A DNA stretch of 64,000 nucleotides from Pieris napi. Lineage: Eukaryota; Arthropoda; Insecta; Lepidoptera; Pieridae. The notes beneath the pieces are model-generated. The model was not told the origin of the DNA and did not search any database. It saw nothing but the letters and a program-made list of their open reading frames with translations. This document shows, piece by piece, positions 25,301-36,354 of this stretch. The stretch's first letter is position 1, and every line of letters begins with the position of its first letter. The position numbers and the translations under genes were made by a program. The stretch spans positions 8,938,001-9,002,000 of the forward strand of contig NC_062235.1 in assembly GCF_905475465.1 (NCBI RefSeq). The letters are read 5' to 3'.

Positions 25301-26727
25301 CCCGTTGATACGAATGTGAAATTACACGCAAAATTAAACTATTGTGAAGGTTCGCCGTTATCTACGATTACAAAAACAAGTACATATATGAATGTGAAAT
25401 TAACACCTACAGTATATTTATTCTGAATTGATTTACAGTAGCGAGAAGGAAAATAATGATTTTAGCACTTAACACAAACATTTCTATACGTTTTATGATT
25501 TAGGAATTAAATACTAAATAATAAAAAATAATATGTATGAAATTTTAAATAAAATCGTCACACCACGACTATTACATCCTCACACTCAGTTTCAACGATA
25601 ATAGAAGAGTTATAGAATGGACAATTATTTGTGATCTGTGAAACATCATAAAATATATTTTAAAGCTTTTAAAAAAAATATTGTTTATTAATAATGAGAT
25701 TTGTTGATTATTTTAAAATATAAAATCGATTGGTAATCCTATTTTATTGTCACTTAAAAGTTACCATTTACAAATTAGCCAAAATATTTTTTACTGCAAC
25801 TACGTAAGAACTTGACAACTCACCATTTCATTCTTCTTAAATTTATGATTGTATCACTTTCATATTTTTACCTTGTCTCTGGTTTAAAAAAAGCCATATT
25901 TATTCTTTGTAATCGAATAAAATATAGACTGTACTTTAAAAAACGATTGACGTAATTTGGAAACTATTATATTGTGAATTTAGAAATTATAGAAAAACTG
26001 AGAATAGTTCATATTCAATAATTTTATGTTATGTAACCTATATAGTTATAAACACATACAGACTACCTGACATAATAATATAAGATTCTGAAAATCTCGT
26101 CCCTATTGAAAGTAAGAATAAAATACACACACACAAACATCTGTCTCGAAATGTTTCCTGGTAACGGTAAACTCCGGGTCCGAAATACATTCGAATCGAT
26201 ACACTGCATACTACCTATAAATCCCGAGCAATTTTAGTCGGTTGGAATCGTCTCTTGTGCGCAAAGTGTGCTCAGATTCAATAATATCCTTGGAACTAAA
26301 GGAAATATCTACAGTACTGACAAAGCTCGTGAAGAAATTTTGATGTTTTACTAAAAGAATAATCTAAAAAGCTTTATGTGTTTGAGTACTTATGTAAATA
26401 CTCAAATAGATTTAAAAAAAAGTCCTTAAGTTTTATATTTTTGCGCTGTCAATGTATGCGCATGTGAACAAATGATTAAGCGCTAATCAGCGCTAACCTA
26501 ATTTGGATTTCATAGAGCAAGTTTAAAGTTTAATCTTAAAGAAATTCAATCTAGCATGTAAAGTAAAGCAATTTACTCTTTATCCTATATTTGTATATGA
26601 GTATTTACGACTGAAGACATCCAGCGCCTACTGCCTCCCCACACTGTATGCCGATACTAGCAAATATCCTAATACCCCTACGAATAATAAAACAATATTC
26701 GTAGGAATACTCTTAATGACGAATACC

Positions 26728-26895
26728 AGCCCTACGATTCTGTAAGTCACTTTTCGAACTCACACAGCGGTTTTCGCATCGGCGGTCGCTCTCAAATCAG
26801 TCGTGAAGCAGTCATTTTATGATTTGGCATTCTGAAGAGGTGTTAGCTTGTAGTTTATTGTTTTGATAAACAAGTGAGTTACAGAATCGCAGGGC
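26728..26895. mobile_element. MITE, GCGATTCTGTAACTC family, copy 2
   Basis: The left end AGCCCTACGATTCTGTAAGTC and right end GAGTTACAGAATCGCAGGGC are inverted repeats. The interior has CAGCGGTTTTCGC and TCAAATCAGTCGTGAAGC, shared with copies 3 and 4, then a rearranged right part with TTTATGATTTGGCATTCTG. Confidence 0.8.
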
Positions 26896-28384
26896 AGTAG
26901 CTACTGTCCCCCAACTATTCAGTGCTGGACACGTTTACAAATGAGCTTTAGTAACCTTGTATGTTGAAGTTTCCAGCTGCCTATAAAAAGATACATTAGT
27001 TCCAAATCGAAAAAGAGGACTTTACTGTTCTTTAAAACTCATTATACCCGGTGCTAGTTCTTGTTAAAAGTTAGAGTAGTTTCGGCGATAAATCTAATGA
27101 GGCGAGATATTTATGATAGTTCTACCTGCGAGTTTCAAACTATTGCTTCTTATCGTCTTATGCCCCGGAAAGGTGGAATAATGAAATTTATGTATGTACT
27201 ATTAAATGTCTGAGATCTTGACTAACCCAGCTTTGTATTTTATAAGCACTGGGAATCGAACTGATCTTGAATTACAATTAATTTAATTAATTTAGTTCAG
27301 TTATGCTGCTGTATTAGGAACAATGGTAATTTTGTTTTACTAACAATATCACTTCTCGGATGGAAATTAACAAAATAAGTGGAATTAGTATGAATAAGTC
27401 AGTTTATCGTAGCTGTAGAATTCACAGTACTAGTGATTATGCGAACAAAGACCTGAAGTTTAATAAAATAAATTTGAACATTTTTCAGCTACAAAGTCAA
27501 TCAAGGTTTAGAACAAATAACAACACAATAACATTCCTTTTAAAAGAGTTTTATGTAAAATTAAGCCATAACTTTTGCAGGTGTTAAATAATGAACACCT
27601 TTGGCAGCTCGAGACCAAACGTTCTCTGCAAAAGCGTAATTCTTAGCATGTGTACTTAACTACTGCAAAGGAATGAAAAAAGGCGGCACTTGCTTTAAGT
27701 TGTAAATGTTACTTGGATTGCACATAAAATCGTTAGCTTGAGTTTTACACACCTGAAATGTTCTAGAAACAGGTGGCCTTTCTCGAATTTACCAAGGTTT
27801 TACAAGGTTTATATTTCCATAGTACTTTCATCTGAAAATATGTAGTATAATAGAAAATATTGAAGCTTTTTTTATATTGGCTAATAATTTCGAAAATTAA
27901 ACTTGTATAAGTCACTAGTAATATCATGTCAGTAAACGAAAGTAGACATCGCATACAATTACAGTTTCTACGATTTTTAACACAAATTTAACTATTTAGA
28001 TATTTTTCCTATAAAAGATTATATAAAAGTTTATTAGCTACGCTCCTAACATTATATTTTATAGGAAAAATTTGAACATTATATCATAAAGCAAAATAAT
28101 ATTACAAAAAGCTTAGCCTAAGCTTTTCAAATCAATCAAAACTTCACGTAGCTCGTTACATAATTTGTAAAAAGTTGTTAGTTTGAAATTTTCTGATCTA
28201 AAAAACGTGTAAAAACGCTTCACATCGTGAAACTCAATCTTGACATTTGTGGTCCCAGCAGGCTTATTCACCATACGAATTTGCAATACAATTGATCACA
28301 TTTCAATTATATGATATACTATATTTATAATAATTTTTATTACGAATTTTTTTTTTATTGGTTAGTAATCATGAATATCAATAT

Positions 28385-28424
28385 GTCTTATTTATAATAT
28401 TATACTAATTATTATAAATAAGAC
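28385..28424. repeat. Perfect 14-bp inverted repeat hairpin
   Basis: GTCTTATTTATAAT and ATTATAAATAAGAC flank a 12-bp AT centre. Function unknown. Confidence 0.6.
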
Positions 28425-29377
28425 AATATTGTGTCTTATAATTTAGATCTATATTCTAATATAGCTAAAAGTATCTACAAGTTAAAAACTTGACCTAGTC
28501 AAATAATGATATTTGCATTTTTAAAGTTCTTTTTGATGACCTATAAATGGCTAAAATGTGTGTGATGTTGGGATTCTATATGTAAAATTATCATTGCATG
28601 GCGACAATTTTTCAGCGATATTAAAACTCCTTAGAACAACGTGAATCAGGCCATAGATTCCAGAGGACTCGATGTTGTCGGTTTAATTACTTTTTCAATT
28701 AACGCTCCGAGAATCCTTCGTCGCTTCCAGAAAAAACTGCTATATTAAATGCGGTAAAAAATGAGAAAATAATGAGCAAACACTCATTGGAAGACTTGCG
28801 AGCTACTGTCGATTAATATATAATGTTCTCATAAGATCCAGACAATGAAAAAGTTTCTTTGCTAATCATTAATGAATATTTTTGAAAAAATATCCTTTAT
28901 TGTTTCGTAGTTATCGAATTTTTTCATTCTAACACGCTGGAAAAATATAATTTTATTATTAATGTATTATAGCTTTTCATCTGGATAACAAGCAAGGGCC
29001 AATGCGTAACTAACTTAAAACTTTTCCACGTCGTGTAACACCGCTAACTGAATTTGGAAATTGAGTTTTGCGAAACTGAGCTTCAAGTTCCAAGGGCGTG
29101 AAAAGGATTCTATGAATTCCAAGAAAACCATATAACAAAATTAGATTTTGCTTATCTATTGAGTTAGGAGAGTTCGACCGAATGTTAGTTGTGTGTTCTG
29201 TGTAAATACTGTTTTTCCTAAAATTATGTAAACCTTGCGTAATCAATCAATTAAATTCAAATCTAGGCCTAATTGGTTGCTTGGTGGTGTGGTGAGCTCG
29301 CAGTGTATGTAGCATTGTAGGTACCAAGTATATTCGTTTTACTCAGAAAATGAAAAGTCATATAAATGAAGAAATGA

Positions 29378-29383
29378 TTTATT
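29378..29383 (-). terminator. Poly(A) signal of the cuticular protein gene
   Basis: AATAAA on the minus strand, about 43 nt after the stop codon. It is the first such hexamer downstream. Confidence 0.65.
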
Positions 29384-29425
29384 TAGTGCATTGACCAAGA
29401 AGAGAAACTTCGTCTGGTGACTGGA

Positions 29426-29691
29426 TTAGTGTCCGTAGCCGTAGCTAAGTCCGTGACCACCGTAACCTCCGTAGCTACCGTAACCTCCGTAGCCACCGTA
29501 ATTTCCGTAGCTAGCGACACTAACAGCGGGAGCTGCTACAGCCACAGTTCTGACTACAGGTACGGTTCTGATGACAGGAGCGGCTACATACGATGTGCGG
29601 ACCACAGGGATGGGCGCAGCCTTGTACAAGTTCGCGGTGGAGTACGCTGGGGCAGTAATTATTGGTGCGCTAATTATTGGCGCCGACAACC
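29426..29691 (-). CDS. Cuticular protein exon 3 (Ala/Val/Pro region and GGYG tail)
   Basis: The acceptor TGTTTCAG is followed by an Arg codon completed across the junction. The open frame ends at TAA (29428-29426). It carries most of the mature protein. Confidence 0.92.
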
Positions 29692-30197
29692 CTGAAACAT
29701 TATTATACAGTTTTATTTACATACTATCGCTTGAGTAAGAGGTGGCGGACTGGAAATACTACTAGATCAAATACAATGAAGAACTTTAATTACTTTATGG
29801 AATATTGTTTAATTTAGCAAAACAAAGTATAATAAATAAAATTAAAATATTAAATACAAGTAAGTTAAAATGAATAGTACAAAGCACGATTGTCATAGAA
29901 ATTGCTACTCACTGTATCCACCAAGTCCACCCAGGCCATAGCCATAGCCATTAGCGGTAGCGGCAACAGCCAAAAGGCAGGCAAACTAGAAACAAAACCG
30001 AATAAATTGAGAAAAAATATTTTAATGTTGTTGAAAACTTAAATAGGTAAGCTGAACTTTATATTTTCCTTCACTGCTAGTTCAAATCCTTCACGGTCAA
30101 CCAACAAAAATAATCCTTCACCGTTAATGGTCACATTATTATTGATAGTATAAAATAAAATATTTAATATATTACTTACTGTGATGAAGGAGTTCAT
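29426..30197 (-). CDS. Glycine/tyrosine-rich cuticular protein, complete three-exon gene
   Basis: This gene encodes a secreted structural protein of the insect cuticle. Joining (minus strand) 30197-30180, 29985-29913 and 29691-29426 gives 118 residues with all phases consistent. Residues 1-18 (MNSFITFACLLAVAATANG) form a signal peptide split by an intron after codon 6, the usual arrangement in insect cuticular protein genes. The mature protein has a YGYGLGGLGGY segment, a middle rich in Ala, Val and Pro with repeats such as APIIS/APIIT and PVIRTVPVVRT, and a C-terminal run of GGYG units ending in SYGYGH. No chitin-binding Rebers-Riddiford consensus is present, so it fits the low-complexity glycine-rich cuticular (CPG-like) group. 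A TATA box lies about 50 bp upstream of the ATG and a poly(A) signal lies 42 bp after the stop. Family call is confident; exact orthologue unknown. Confidence 0.9.
29913..29985 (-). CDS. Cuticular protein exon 2 (signal peptide core, Gly-rich start)
   Basis: Acceptor TTTCTAG, 24 codons plus one base, donor ACA|GTGAGT. It encodes FACLLAVAATANGYGYGL and the following GGLGGY. Confidence 0.88.
30180..30197 (-). CDS. Cuticular protein exon 1 (start of signal peptide)
   Basis: ATG plus five codons (MNSFIT) before donor CACA|GTAAGT. Too short for ORF detection. It is supported by the phase-0 join to the signal peptide core in exon 2. Confidence 0.88.
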
Positions 30198-30248
30198 TTT
30201 ACTTCAGTTCAGCAGACGAAGTGTACCGATTGTTGAAAAACCTAACGG

Positions 30249-30255
30249 TTATATA
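30249..30255 (-). promoter_or_regulatory. TATA box of the cuticular protein gene
   Basis: TATATAA on the minus strand, about 52 bp upstream of the ATG. Transcription would start near 30222-30225 and give a short leader. The spacing fits a standard insect core promoter. Confidence 0.7.
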
Positions 30256-31693
30256 CTACAGTAACTTCCTGCCAAAAATCCGCCTAAATTGGATGCGTGT
30301 GCGCAGTTGCAACAATAGGTCTTCCACGTTACAGTTGAATATCCTTGCAACTTTGAGGCAAATTTGTTTCGGATCCATCAATCCACTAATTTGATTGTAT
30401 CGGCAACTATGTAAATTTTAATATAATTGCTAAAGAATTACTTATGCATGCGAGAACTTGATTATACATATAACAAAATAAAGTTTGCTTTCAGAATTTG
30501 TATGTTGGGTAATTCGTCATCATATTTTTTTTCTTTTTACAAGTATTTGAACGGCCTTCTGTCCGTTATATCCAAAACAATTACTCTTGCAATTACTGAT
30601 CGGACCCAACTTGATTCCTCGTTAGATTATTATTCTACGTGTCCACAAAGGCATTAACATTTTTACTATGGGAAAATAACGAATGCATGCCGTATTAAAA
30701 ATACAATATAATGTTTTATAATTCAAATTATTTATAATCATACTCGTACATTGAATAACATAATTATTAGAAATCCAACTATGTTTTTGTCTCTTAACTC
30801 ATTAGTTATAAAATAATCTTTTTTATATCTTTACATAAAATTATGAGCCCATGCATTATTAGAACTATGCAAATATAAGGTAATTTAGGTCTTATAGTAA
30901 TTATGAGTTACGTATAACCATTAGTTACGTTTCAATGCAATTGTAGAATAATTCACACGCACTGGCGGCCACTGAGGTCGTTTTCGTGTTTGATTGAAAG
31001 TTGAATCGCAATAAATATATTTCTAATATTTTATTAAGACATTATTCGCAATCCGTTTTGTGTAAATATTACAACAGTTGCTGATACAATAAATTAATCG
31101 TTCTTATTGTAATAATACATTTTACATCACATAAATGGGTAACAGAAAAATTGTCTTTAGAAAAATTTAATACAAATTTGAAATATAGAGTCGGCTTTGA
31201 CGATTCTTTGAAAAAACAACCTGCGTTAAGCAACCTTCTGTTTGCAGTAATTTTAATAATAATTATAAACCTTTCATACTGAAAATAAGTGTTTAAGTCC
31301 TGAATATTTTAGTAAGAAAAAGCATAACAAGAAGTGATAATTTCTAAGCAAATTGTTACAACCCACAAGAAAACCCACCAAAACTAAAAGTCAGGTAAAA
31401 TACAATTTCTTTTAATAGTGTTATTTGTCGATCATATCTAGGATTATATTGTATTATGTGAAAGTATGGTGACGCTGAACAACCTGTCATATTGTCATGT
31501 CATGTTTTAAACAAAAGGAATGACACATATGGCCTTTTGTTTTAAAAATGTTTCATTAGTAGCAAGGAAAAGCTGTAGTCTAGACGCCACACATAACACA
31601 ATGTGGGGACTGGCGTCTTAATAATTATGTATGTGGGTAAAGTTATTTTATATTGAATCTTATATTAAATATAAACATTAGTTTAGGAACAGT

Positions 31694-31823
31694 CCTGCCT
31701 TGCGATTCTGTAACTCACTTTTCGAACTCTCACAGCGGTTTTTGCAGCGGCGGTCGCGCTCAAATCAGTCGTAAAGCATTCAAGTGAGAGTTCGAAAAGT
31801 GAGTTACAGAATCGCAAGGCAGG
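31694..31823. mobile_element. MITE, GCGATTCTGTAACTC family, copy 3 (intact arms)
   Basis: About 40 bp at each end (CCTGCCTTGCGATTCTGTAA onward through CACTTTTCGAACTCTCAC) are perfect inverted repeats around a 50-bp centre. This is the best preserved pair of arms, so probably the youngest copy. Confidence 0.85.
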
Positions 31824-32372
31824 CCTGGATTAGAATTCTTACTTCTTAGGGTCTTGAATAATTTGAGAGCAAAGCTTTGATAACCTATAAGAAATATATT
31901 ATATAACATTTAAATTAAGATTATTTTATTTAGGCTATCCTATACAGTTTCTATACCATACATTATGAAGTTAGACATACACAGTACCCAGTATAAAATA
32001 CCATTCATTGCGGGGATACAGTCAAAATAAATTCAACAAGGTATCTCCAGGGAAATAAGCGTTGAGAAGAAATTGTTTTTCGAAGCTGGCTGGATTTAAA
32101 ATTCATCATGCTTACTCAAATGGAAAACGGTTGTTTAAATACGTTATAGATACGAATGACAATAATTTATATAAAACTGAGTACAAATTCGTAGAAAGCA
32201 AAGTTATACGGTGGCCCACGGTTCATTTGCGTATTCTGCTTAAAATAGAACTAGGTACTATTTTTCAGTACTACTTGGGGCCATATTGAGGTTATTTAAA
32301 TGACTATTAATAGTACGAATGAGTATTACAATTATCATTAAGTACATTTAGATAATATTTTTAAAGATATAA

Positions 32373-32441
32373 TTAGATTAATTTATCTTCATGTCCTGGA
32401 TCTGGTGGAATGATGAGCTTGTGACTGGTTTCATCATGATT
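32373..32441 (-). CDS. Stathmin-like gene coding exon 4 (C-terminus)
   Basis: The acceptor CCATTACAG is followed by 22 codons (start NHDETSHK, end GHEDKLI) and TAA. It was found by phase and splice signals only; an alternative terminal exon cannot be excluded. Confidence 0.65.
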   Translation of the reverse strand, partial: NHDETSHKLIIPPDPGHEDKLI

Positions 32442-35102
32442 CTGTAATGGAATAACTTAATGTATTTTTTTAAATTCGATAAAAAGAAACCGAAAATGTG
32501 AACGCACACGTGGTATACAGTACGTCTATTTTTTATCGTAATTTGGTACTATTTTGGTAGGACTCTTTTTTTTGTTTTTATAGACACTCTCAATGGTATA
32601 TGGCTCGCGAGTGCGTTGCCGGCCTAAACCCTTATCTTATCCTAATTGAAAAAAAAATTGTTTCTCCAGAAACTCAAAAATGGTAATGTTTTCTTACATT
32701 GCGAAATTCGTCCAATGACTACATAATAGGGCACTTGTCTAACTCACCCACGAAAATGGAATTTCACATGAGACATAAATCAAACAAGCACATGTTACAT
32801 ACACATTACACAATGTGTTATAGACAGTGATTAAAGGTTTGAGAGTCAACATTAAAGCTGTCATTCCGTCGGTGATTGTTTTGTCCATGTCCATATGAGT
32901 TATGATCTATATTATGAGATACTCTGTGGACATATTTAAGTTTAATACTCACAAATTCCGTTTTGTCGAATTTCTTGATATCCTGGAAGCTCTTTGTCAT
33001 TTTCTGTGACCTTTTTTGAGCTGAAGCCGCACGTTGTTGTAGTATCTGCGATCAATAGAAATACGATATAAGAGATCTCTTATATAAACTCAAGTAGTAT
33101 GTTTGTCGTTGTAGTAGAATATCTTAAATTATAACTGTTATTATTAAGACATTATGATAATTAATATGACATTTGCATGCCTATTTTTAAATAGCTGATG
33201 GTGCGTGTTTGTATATCTGAATGCACCACTTTCTTTTAAAAAAACATTTATTATTTATTTGTCACAATCGGCATTGCAATATTCGAAAAAAATATATAAT
33301 GGGAAGAATTTATAAATAATCGTATCAATACATTGTTATTGAAAAACTTTTCAGCTGCATGACATGATTTTTAAAGCTTTCCACCTATCACCCTACCCGT
33401 GAAATATTACAAAAATTAAGTGTCTATGAGTTAAGTAATTTAAGTCCTATTTGACACAATTTATTGAGCTCAGCCAGTGTTCAAGGCATAGGTAAACGTC
33501 ATCTGGTTTGCACCGGACGGTCGACTTCATGTTTGAACTTAATAAAATAATAATTATTAACAATTCACGTAATGTTTTAACTAAAGAACTACCTTAATTA
33601 GCAAGCTAGTTCTTTAGTTAAAAACTTAACTAGATAAAAATGCCTGATAACTTACTGCTTGCCTTCTTTGTTCAGCCTCTGCTAGTTTTTCCTCAATATG
33701 GGGTAGACTAATGTCGGTGCTGGGCGGACGCAGTAACCGCTGTAGATGAGCTGGTGGTGTGATTTCCCGATGGCTACTATCAAATTCTTTTATTGGAATT
33801 TCAAAGGCAATAGCTGAAATAAATATCTAAGAATTAAAGGAAAATAAATATTATTTTACACAAACAAAGGAAATGAAATCGTTTGATTTACATGAAATCT
33901 GTAAACAGGAGTTTATTACATTAATTATATAATTTTTCGTTGTTGTTTGATTTACAGCACCAGGCAAGCGAGAGACCATCTCTACTCTCGTTCGAGGATT
34001 TACATAAAGAATGTACAGATTTACTTACACTCAAAGAAGGTATAAAGATACCATATACATATAACATCTATAGTAAATTAATCGAGTCGAGCAACAAACC
34101 AGGTTAACAAAAAAAAACCATGTGAGATTTGAGGGCAAACAATTAATAAGGCGCGGAACTATTGTTCCTCATATATTTATGAGGTTGTCCGTTTTGCATA
34201 AATATTATTTGCGCACATTGTTCGAAGTTTTAGGTTCGACTCTGCTTCCTTAGGAAGCAAAAGTTAGAGCATTACTATTCATTGTATTTTAAGATACTAC
34301 AAACGTGCAACCACCTATTTCAGGATTTCAAATAACAGCCTTGCGATTCTGTAACTCACTTTTCGAACTCTTACAGCGGTTTTCGCAGCGGCGGTCGCGC
34401 TCAAATCAGTTGTGAAGCTGTCAGCTTGTAGTTTATTGTTTATCAGAATGCCAAATCGTAAAATGAATGCTTTACGACGCTTGCTGTAAACAGCTTTGCA
34501 CTCATTCAGGAGTTATGATTGATTGATATAAACGGGTGTGTTTAAAAGTAATATAATTATCGATGAATATATGTACTTCAATGTAGACTTTATAACAGAT
34601 GGACAAACAGGGTAACAAGCTGGTATGGTCCATCAAGGAAAAGGAAGGTCGTCCTCCTGCACAGTGGCAAGCTTAAAGAAGTTGGTGGGGAAGATTTGCA
34701 GAAAAATGCAGAAAATTTGCGAAAGAGAGAAGAGATGGAGGTCTTTCCAGTCTGAGGAGGTCTTTGAAAAAAATATTGTTATTTTTGTATAAAAATTGAA
34801 GTGTGTATATCTTTTATAAATATAGATACATGTTTCTAGGAATAAACTAGGCTTTATTATAATTCATTGATCTACAGTCAGTTCTTCCTTTCGTATATTA
34901 TAAAGAACAATTTCGTAGCATTTCAAAGCATTAATAGGTTCTTACGTGGTTTAGGTTTTGCTGGTGTATCTGGAAGCATCACGGTGGGAAGATCATTATC
35001 ATGGTGAGTATTATGTTCGTTGACAGTATGTCCGTTGGCGACTGATCCGTTTTCTTGTGCAGGTGCTGGTGCAATCACGTGACCAGATGAACCGCAACCC
35101 AT
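32373..35102 (-). CDS. Stathmin-like-domain protein with MGC acylation signal (STMND1-like), complete
   Basis: Four exons (35102-34946, 33813-33656, 33045-32953, 32441-32373) join in phase to 158 residues. The start MGCGSSG has Gly2 and Cys3, the pattern for N-myristoylation plus palmitoylation, so the protein is probably membrane-anchored. Residues 1-52 are polar, rich in His, Asn and Asp, with PAKPKP. From about 54, IAFEIPIKEFDSS resembles the start of stathmin domains (AFELIL type). DISLPHIEEKLAEAEQRRQ near 84-103 matches the stathmin helix signature LSLEEIQKKLEAAEERR, and a basic helix (RAASAQKRSQKMTKSF) follows. The C-terminus is HKLIIPPDPGHEDKLI. Stathmins bind tubulin, but only one short helix is present here, as in vertebrate STMND1 and unlike full stathmin, so tubulin sequestration is doubtful. 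The TTTTTCAG acceptor just before the ATG shows a spliced 5' UTR. The stathmin relation is likely; function is inferred. Confidence 0.8.
32570..32640 (-). mobile_element. LINE 3' fragment, short
   Basis: GACACTCTCAATGGTATATG and GCTCGCGAGTGCGTTGCCGG match the family at 43313. It lies in intron 3 of the stathmin-like gene. Confidence 0.6.
32953..33045 (-). CDS. Stathmin-like gene coding exon 3 (basic helix)
   Basis: Acceptor GATCGCAG, donor TTT|GTGAGT, 31 codons at phase 0. ILQQRAASAQKRSQKM continues the helix of exon 2 and is followed by TKSFQDIKKFDKTEF. The open frame runs past the donor into the intron, which is not coding. Confidence 0.78.
33574..33625. repeat. Short hairpin beside the exon 2 donor of the stathmin-like gene
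   Basis: Arms GTTTTTAACTAAAGAACTA-like and its complement pair over about 17 bp around a 15-nt loop. The hairpin ends about 30 nt inside the intron from the exon 2 donor (33655/33654). Confidence 0.55.
33656..33813 (-). CDS. Stathmin-like gene coding exon 2 (domain core)
   Basis: Acceptor ATTTATTTCAG, donor GCA|GTAAGT. It encodes PIAFEIPIKEFDSS, then a proline-containing linker, then HIEEKLAEAEQRRQA. It enters at phase 1 and ends at phase 0. Confidence 0.82.
34337..34490. mobile_element. MITE, GCGATTCTGTAACTC family, copy 4, right arm lost
   Basis: The left arm AGCCTTGCGATTCTGTAACT and interior match copies 2 and 3, and GAATGCCAAATCGTAAAATG is present, but no right terminal arm follows. It lies in intron 1 of the stathmin-like gene. 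Confidence 0.7.
34946..35102 (-). CDS. Stathmin-like gene coding exon 1 (MGC N-terminus)
   Basis: It starts MGCGSSGHVIAPAP. The acceptor TTTTTCAG sits 8 nt upstream of the ATG, so at least one non-coding exon precedes it. It ends at donor CAC|GTAAGA, phase 1. Confidence 0.8.
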
Positions 35103-35590
35103 TATTAAAACTGAAAAATTTAAATAACTTTATTTGAATCTTTGATAGTATTGAACATAATGCGGCACACATTACCACAGTCTTATCGTCATACATTCTT
35201 AATAAATAATGATAAAATTGTAAAAAGAAGCGCGTTAGAATTAAGTATATGTATGTTTTTAATAAAATAAAATGGCAGAAATAAAGGATAGATTGGTTTA
35301 CTGCAGTGAAATTGGATTTGATTTCCACGTACGATTGGAAAGTGTATTATAACTCGAATAGTATAAAACGGTCATGAATCATTCTGTGACACATCGTGTT
35401 CCTATTAAAAGTTACGATCAAATTTGATATTGAATATTTGACTCAAAGCTCATAGTATCAACTCATAGTATTATTTATAATAGTTGCCTTTTTGGTCAAA
35501 CAGTTCGACGGCAGATGAAAATGACGGGATAGCATTTCTTCCGAGTGGGACCAAATATATACGTCATAGCGATTGTTGTAAGGAACAAAT

Positions 35591-35817
35591 CTTTATATAT
35601 ATATAATTCTTCTGTGAGTGTGTATGTCACTGAACTTCTCTCAAACGACTGGACCGATTTTGATGAATTTTTTTATGTGTGTTCAAGGGGATCTGGGAAT
35701 GGTTTAGATTCACAAATCAGCCCGCCAGATGGCGCTGCAGTCGGTACTTTCATACTTTGCTTTACTAATCGCTTGAAATATCATTCAGAACAACGTCTGT
35801 CGGGTCCACTAGTGTAA
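35591..35817 (-). mobile_element. ACTAGT-TATATA retroposon, type A, copy 1
   Basis: Inverse of 52593-52814, about 90 percent identical by eye over the alignable part. The translated frame (SVSVYVTELLSNDWTDFDE) is shared between the two copies but comes from the repeat, not a host gene. Confidence 0.78.
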
Positions 35818-36129
35818 TATATAAAATTCTCGTGTCGCGGTGTTTGTAGTTAAACTCCTCCGAAACCGCTCGACCGCTTCTCATAAAATTTTGTGTGCAT
35901 ATTGGCTATGTCTGAGAATCGGACAACATCTATTTTTCATCTCCCTAAATGTTAAGGGTAGTCCAAATTATTATTTTTTAATTTTTAGATAATTTTTTTG
36001 ATTTCATTTTGTATGATACAGCATTAAAAAATACATACAACCCCTAATTTTCACCCCTCTACGATCAACCCCTATTTTTTTATTATATATGATATACATG
36101 GCAAAACGACGTTTGCCCGGTCAGCTAGT
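35818..36129 (-). mobile_element. ACTAGC-TATATA retroposon, type B, copy 3
   Basis: The inverse of 52234-52592, reading from CTAGCTGACCGGGCAAACGT at the right end. Its left end abuts type A copy 1, in the same B-then-A order. Confidence 0.78.
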
Positions 36130-36354
36130 ATTAATATAGAAATAAATACGTATTTCGAAAGTTGTATGATCCTTCGCCTCGGATGAGGGCGAAAAGCTGT
36201 TCGAAACGCAATTATGCAAAACTCTTTTATTCAATTCAGCTAATCAATAACAAATCGGATAAAAAATTGGATGCGTTGAAGCGGACACGACATACACTTT
36301 AATTTATAACACCTTTTCGTTGAGGGTTGGGAAATAGGCAATTGGATCACTAAC

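Larger units (their letters stand above)
22360..29377. other. Intergenic region between mAChR-A and the cuticular gene
   Basis: Seven kilobases, AT-rich, with only short open frames lacking coding character. It holds MITE copy 2 (26728) and the hairpin at 28385. Inverted TTTTTCCTATAAAA arms lie at about 28005-28072. Confidence 0.5.

Noticed and set aside
29417..29695. 92-codon plus-strand ORF rich in Val, Thr and Ser
   Set aside because: It is the antisense shadow of the last exon of the cuticular protein gene; the repeated GGYG codons force an open frame on the other strand.
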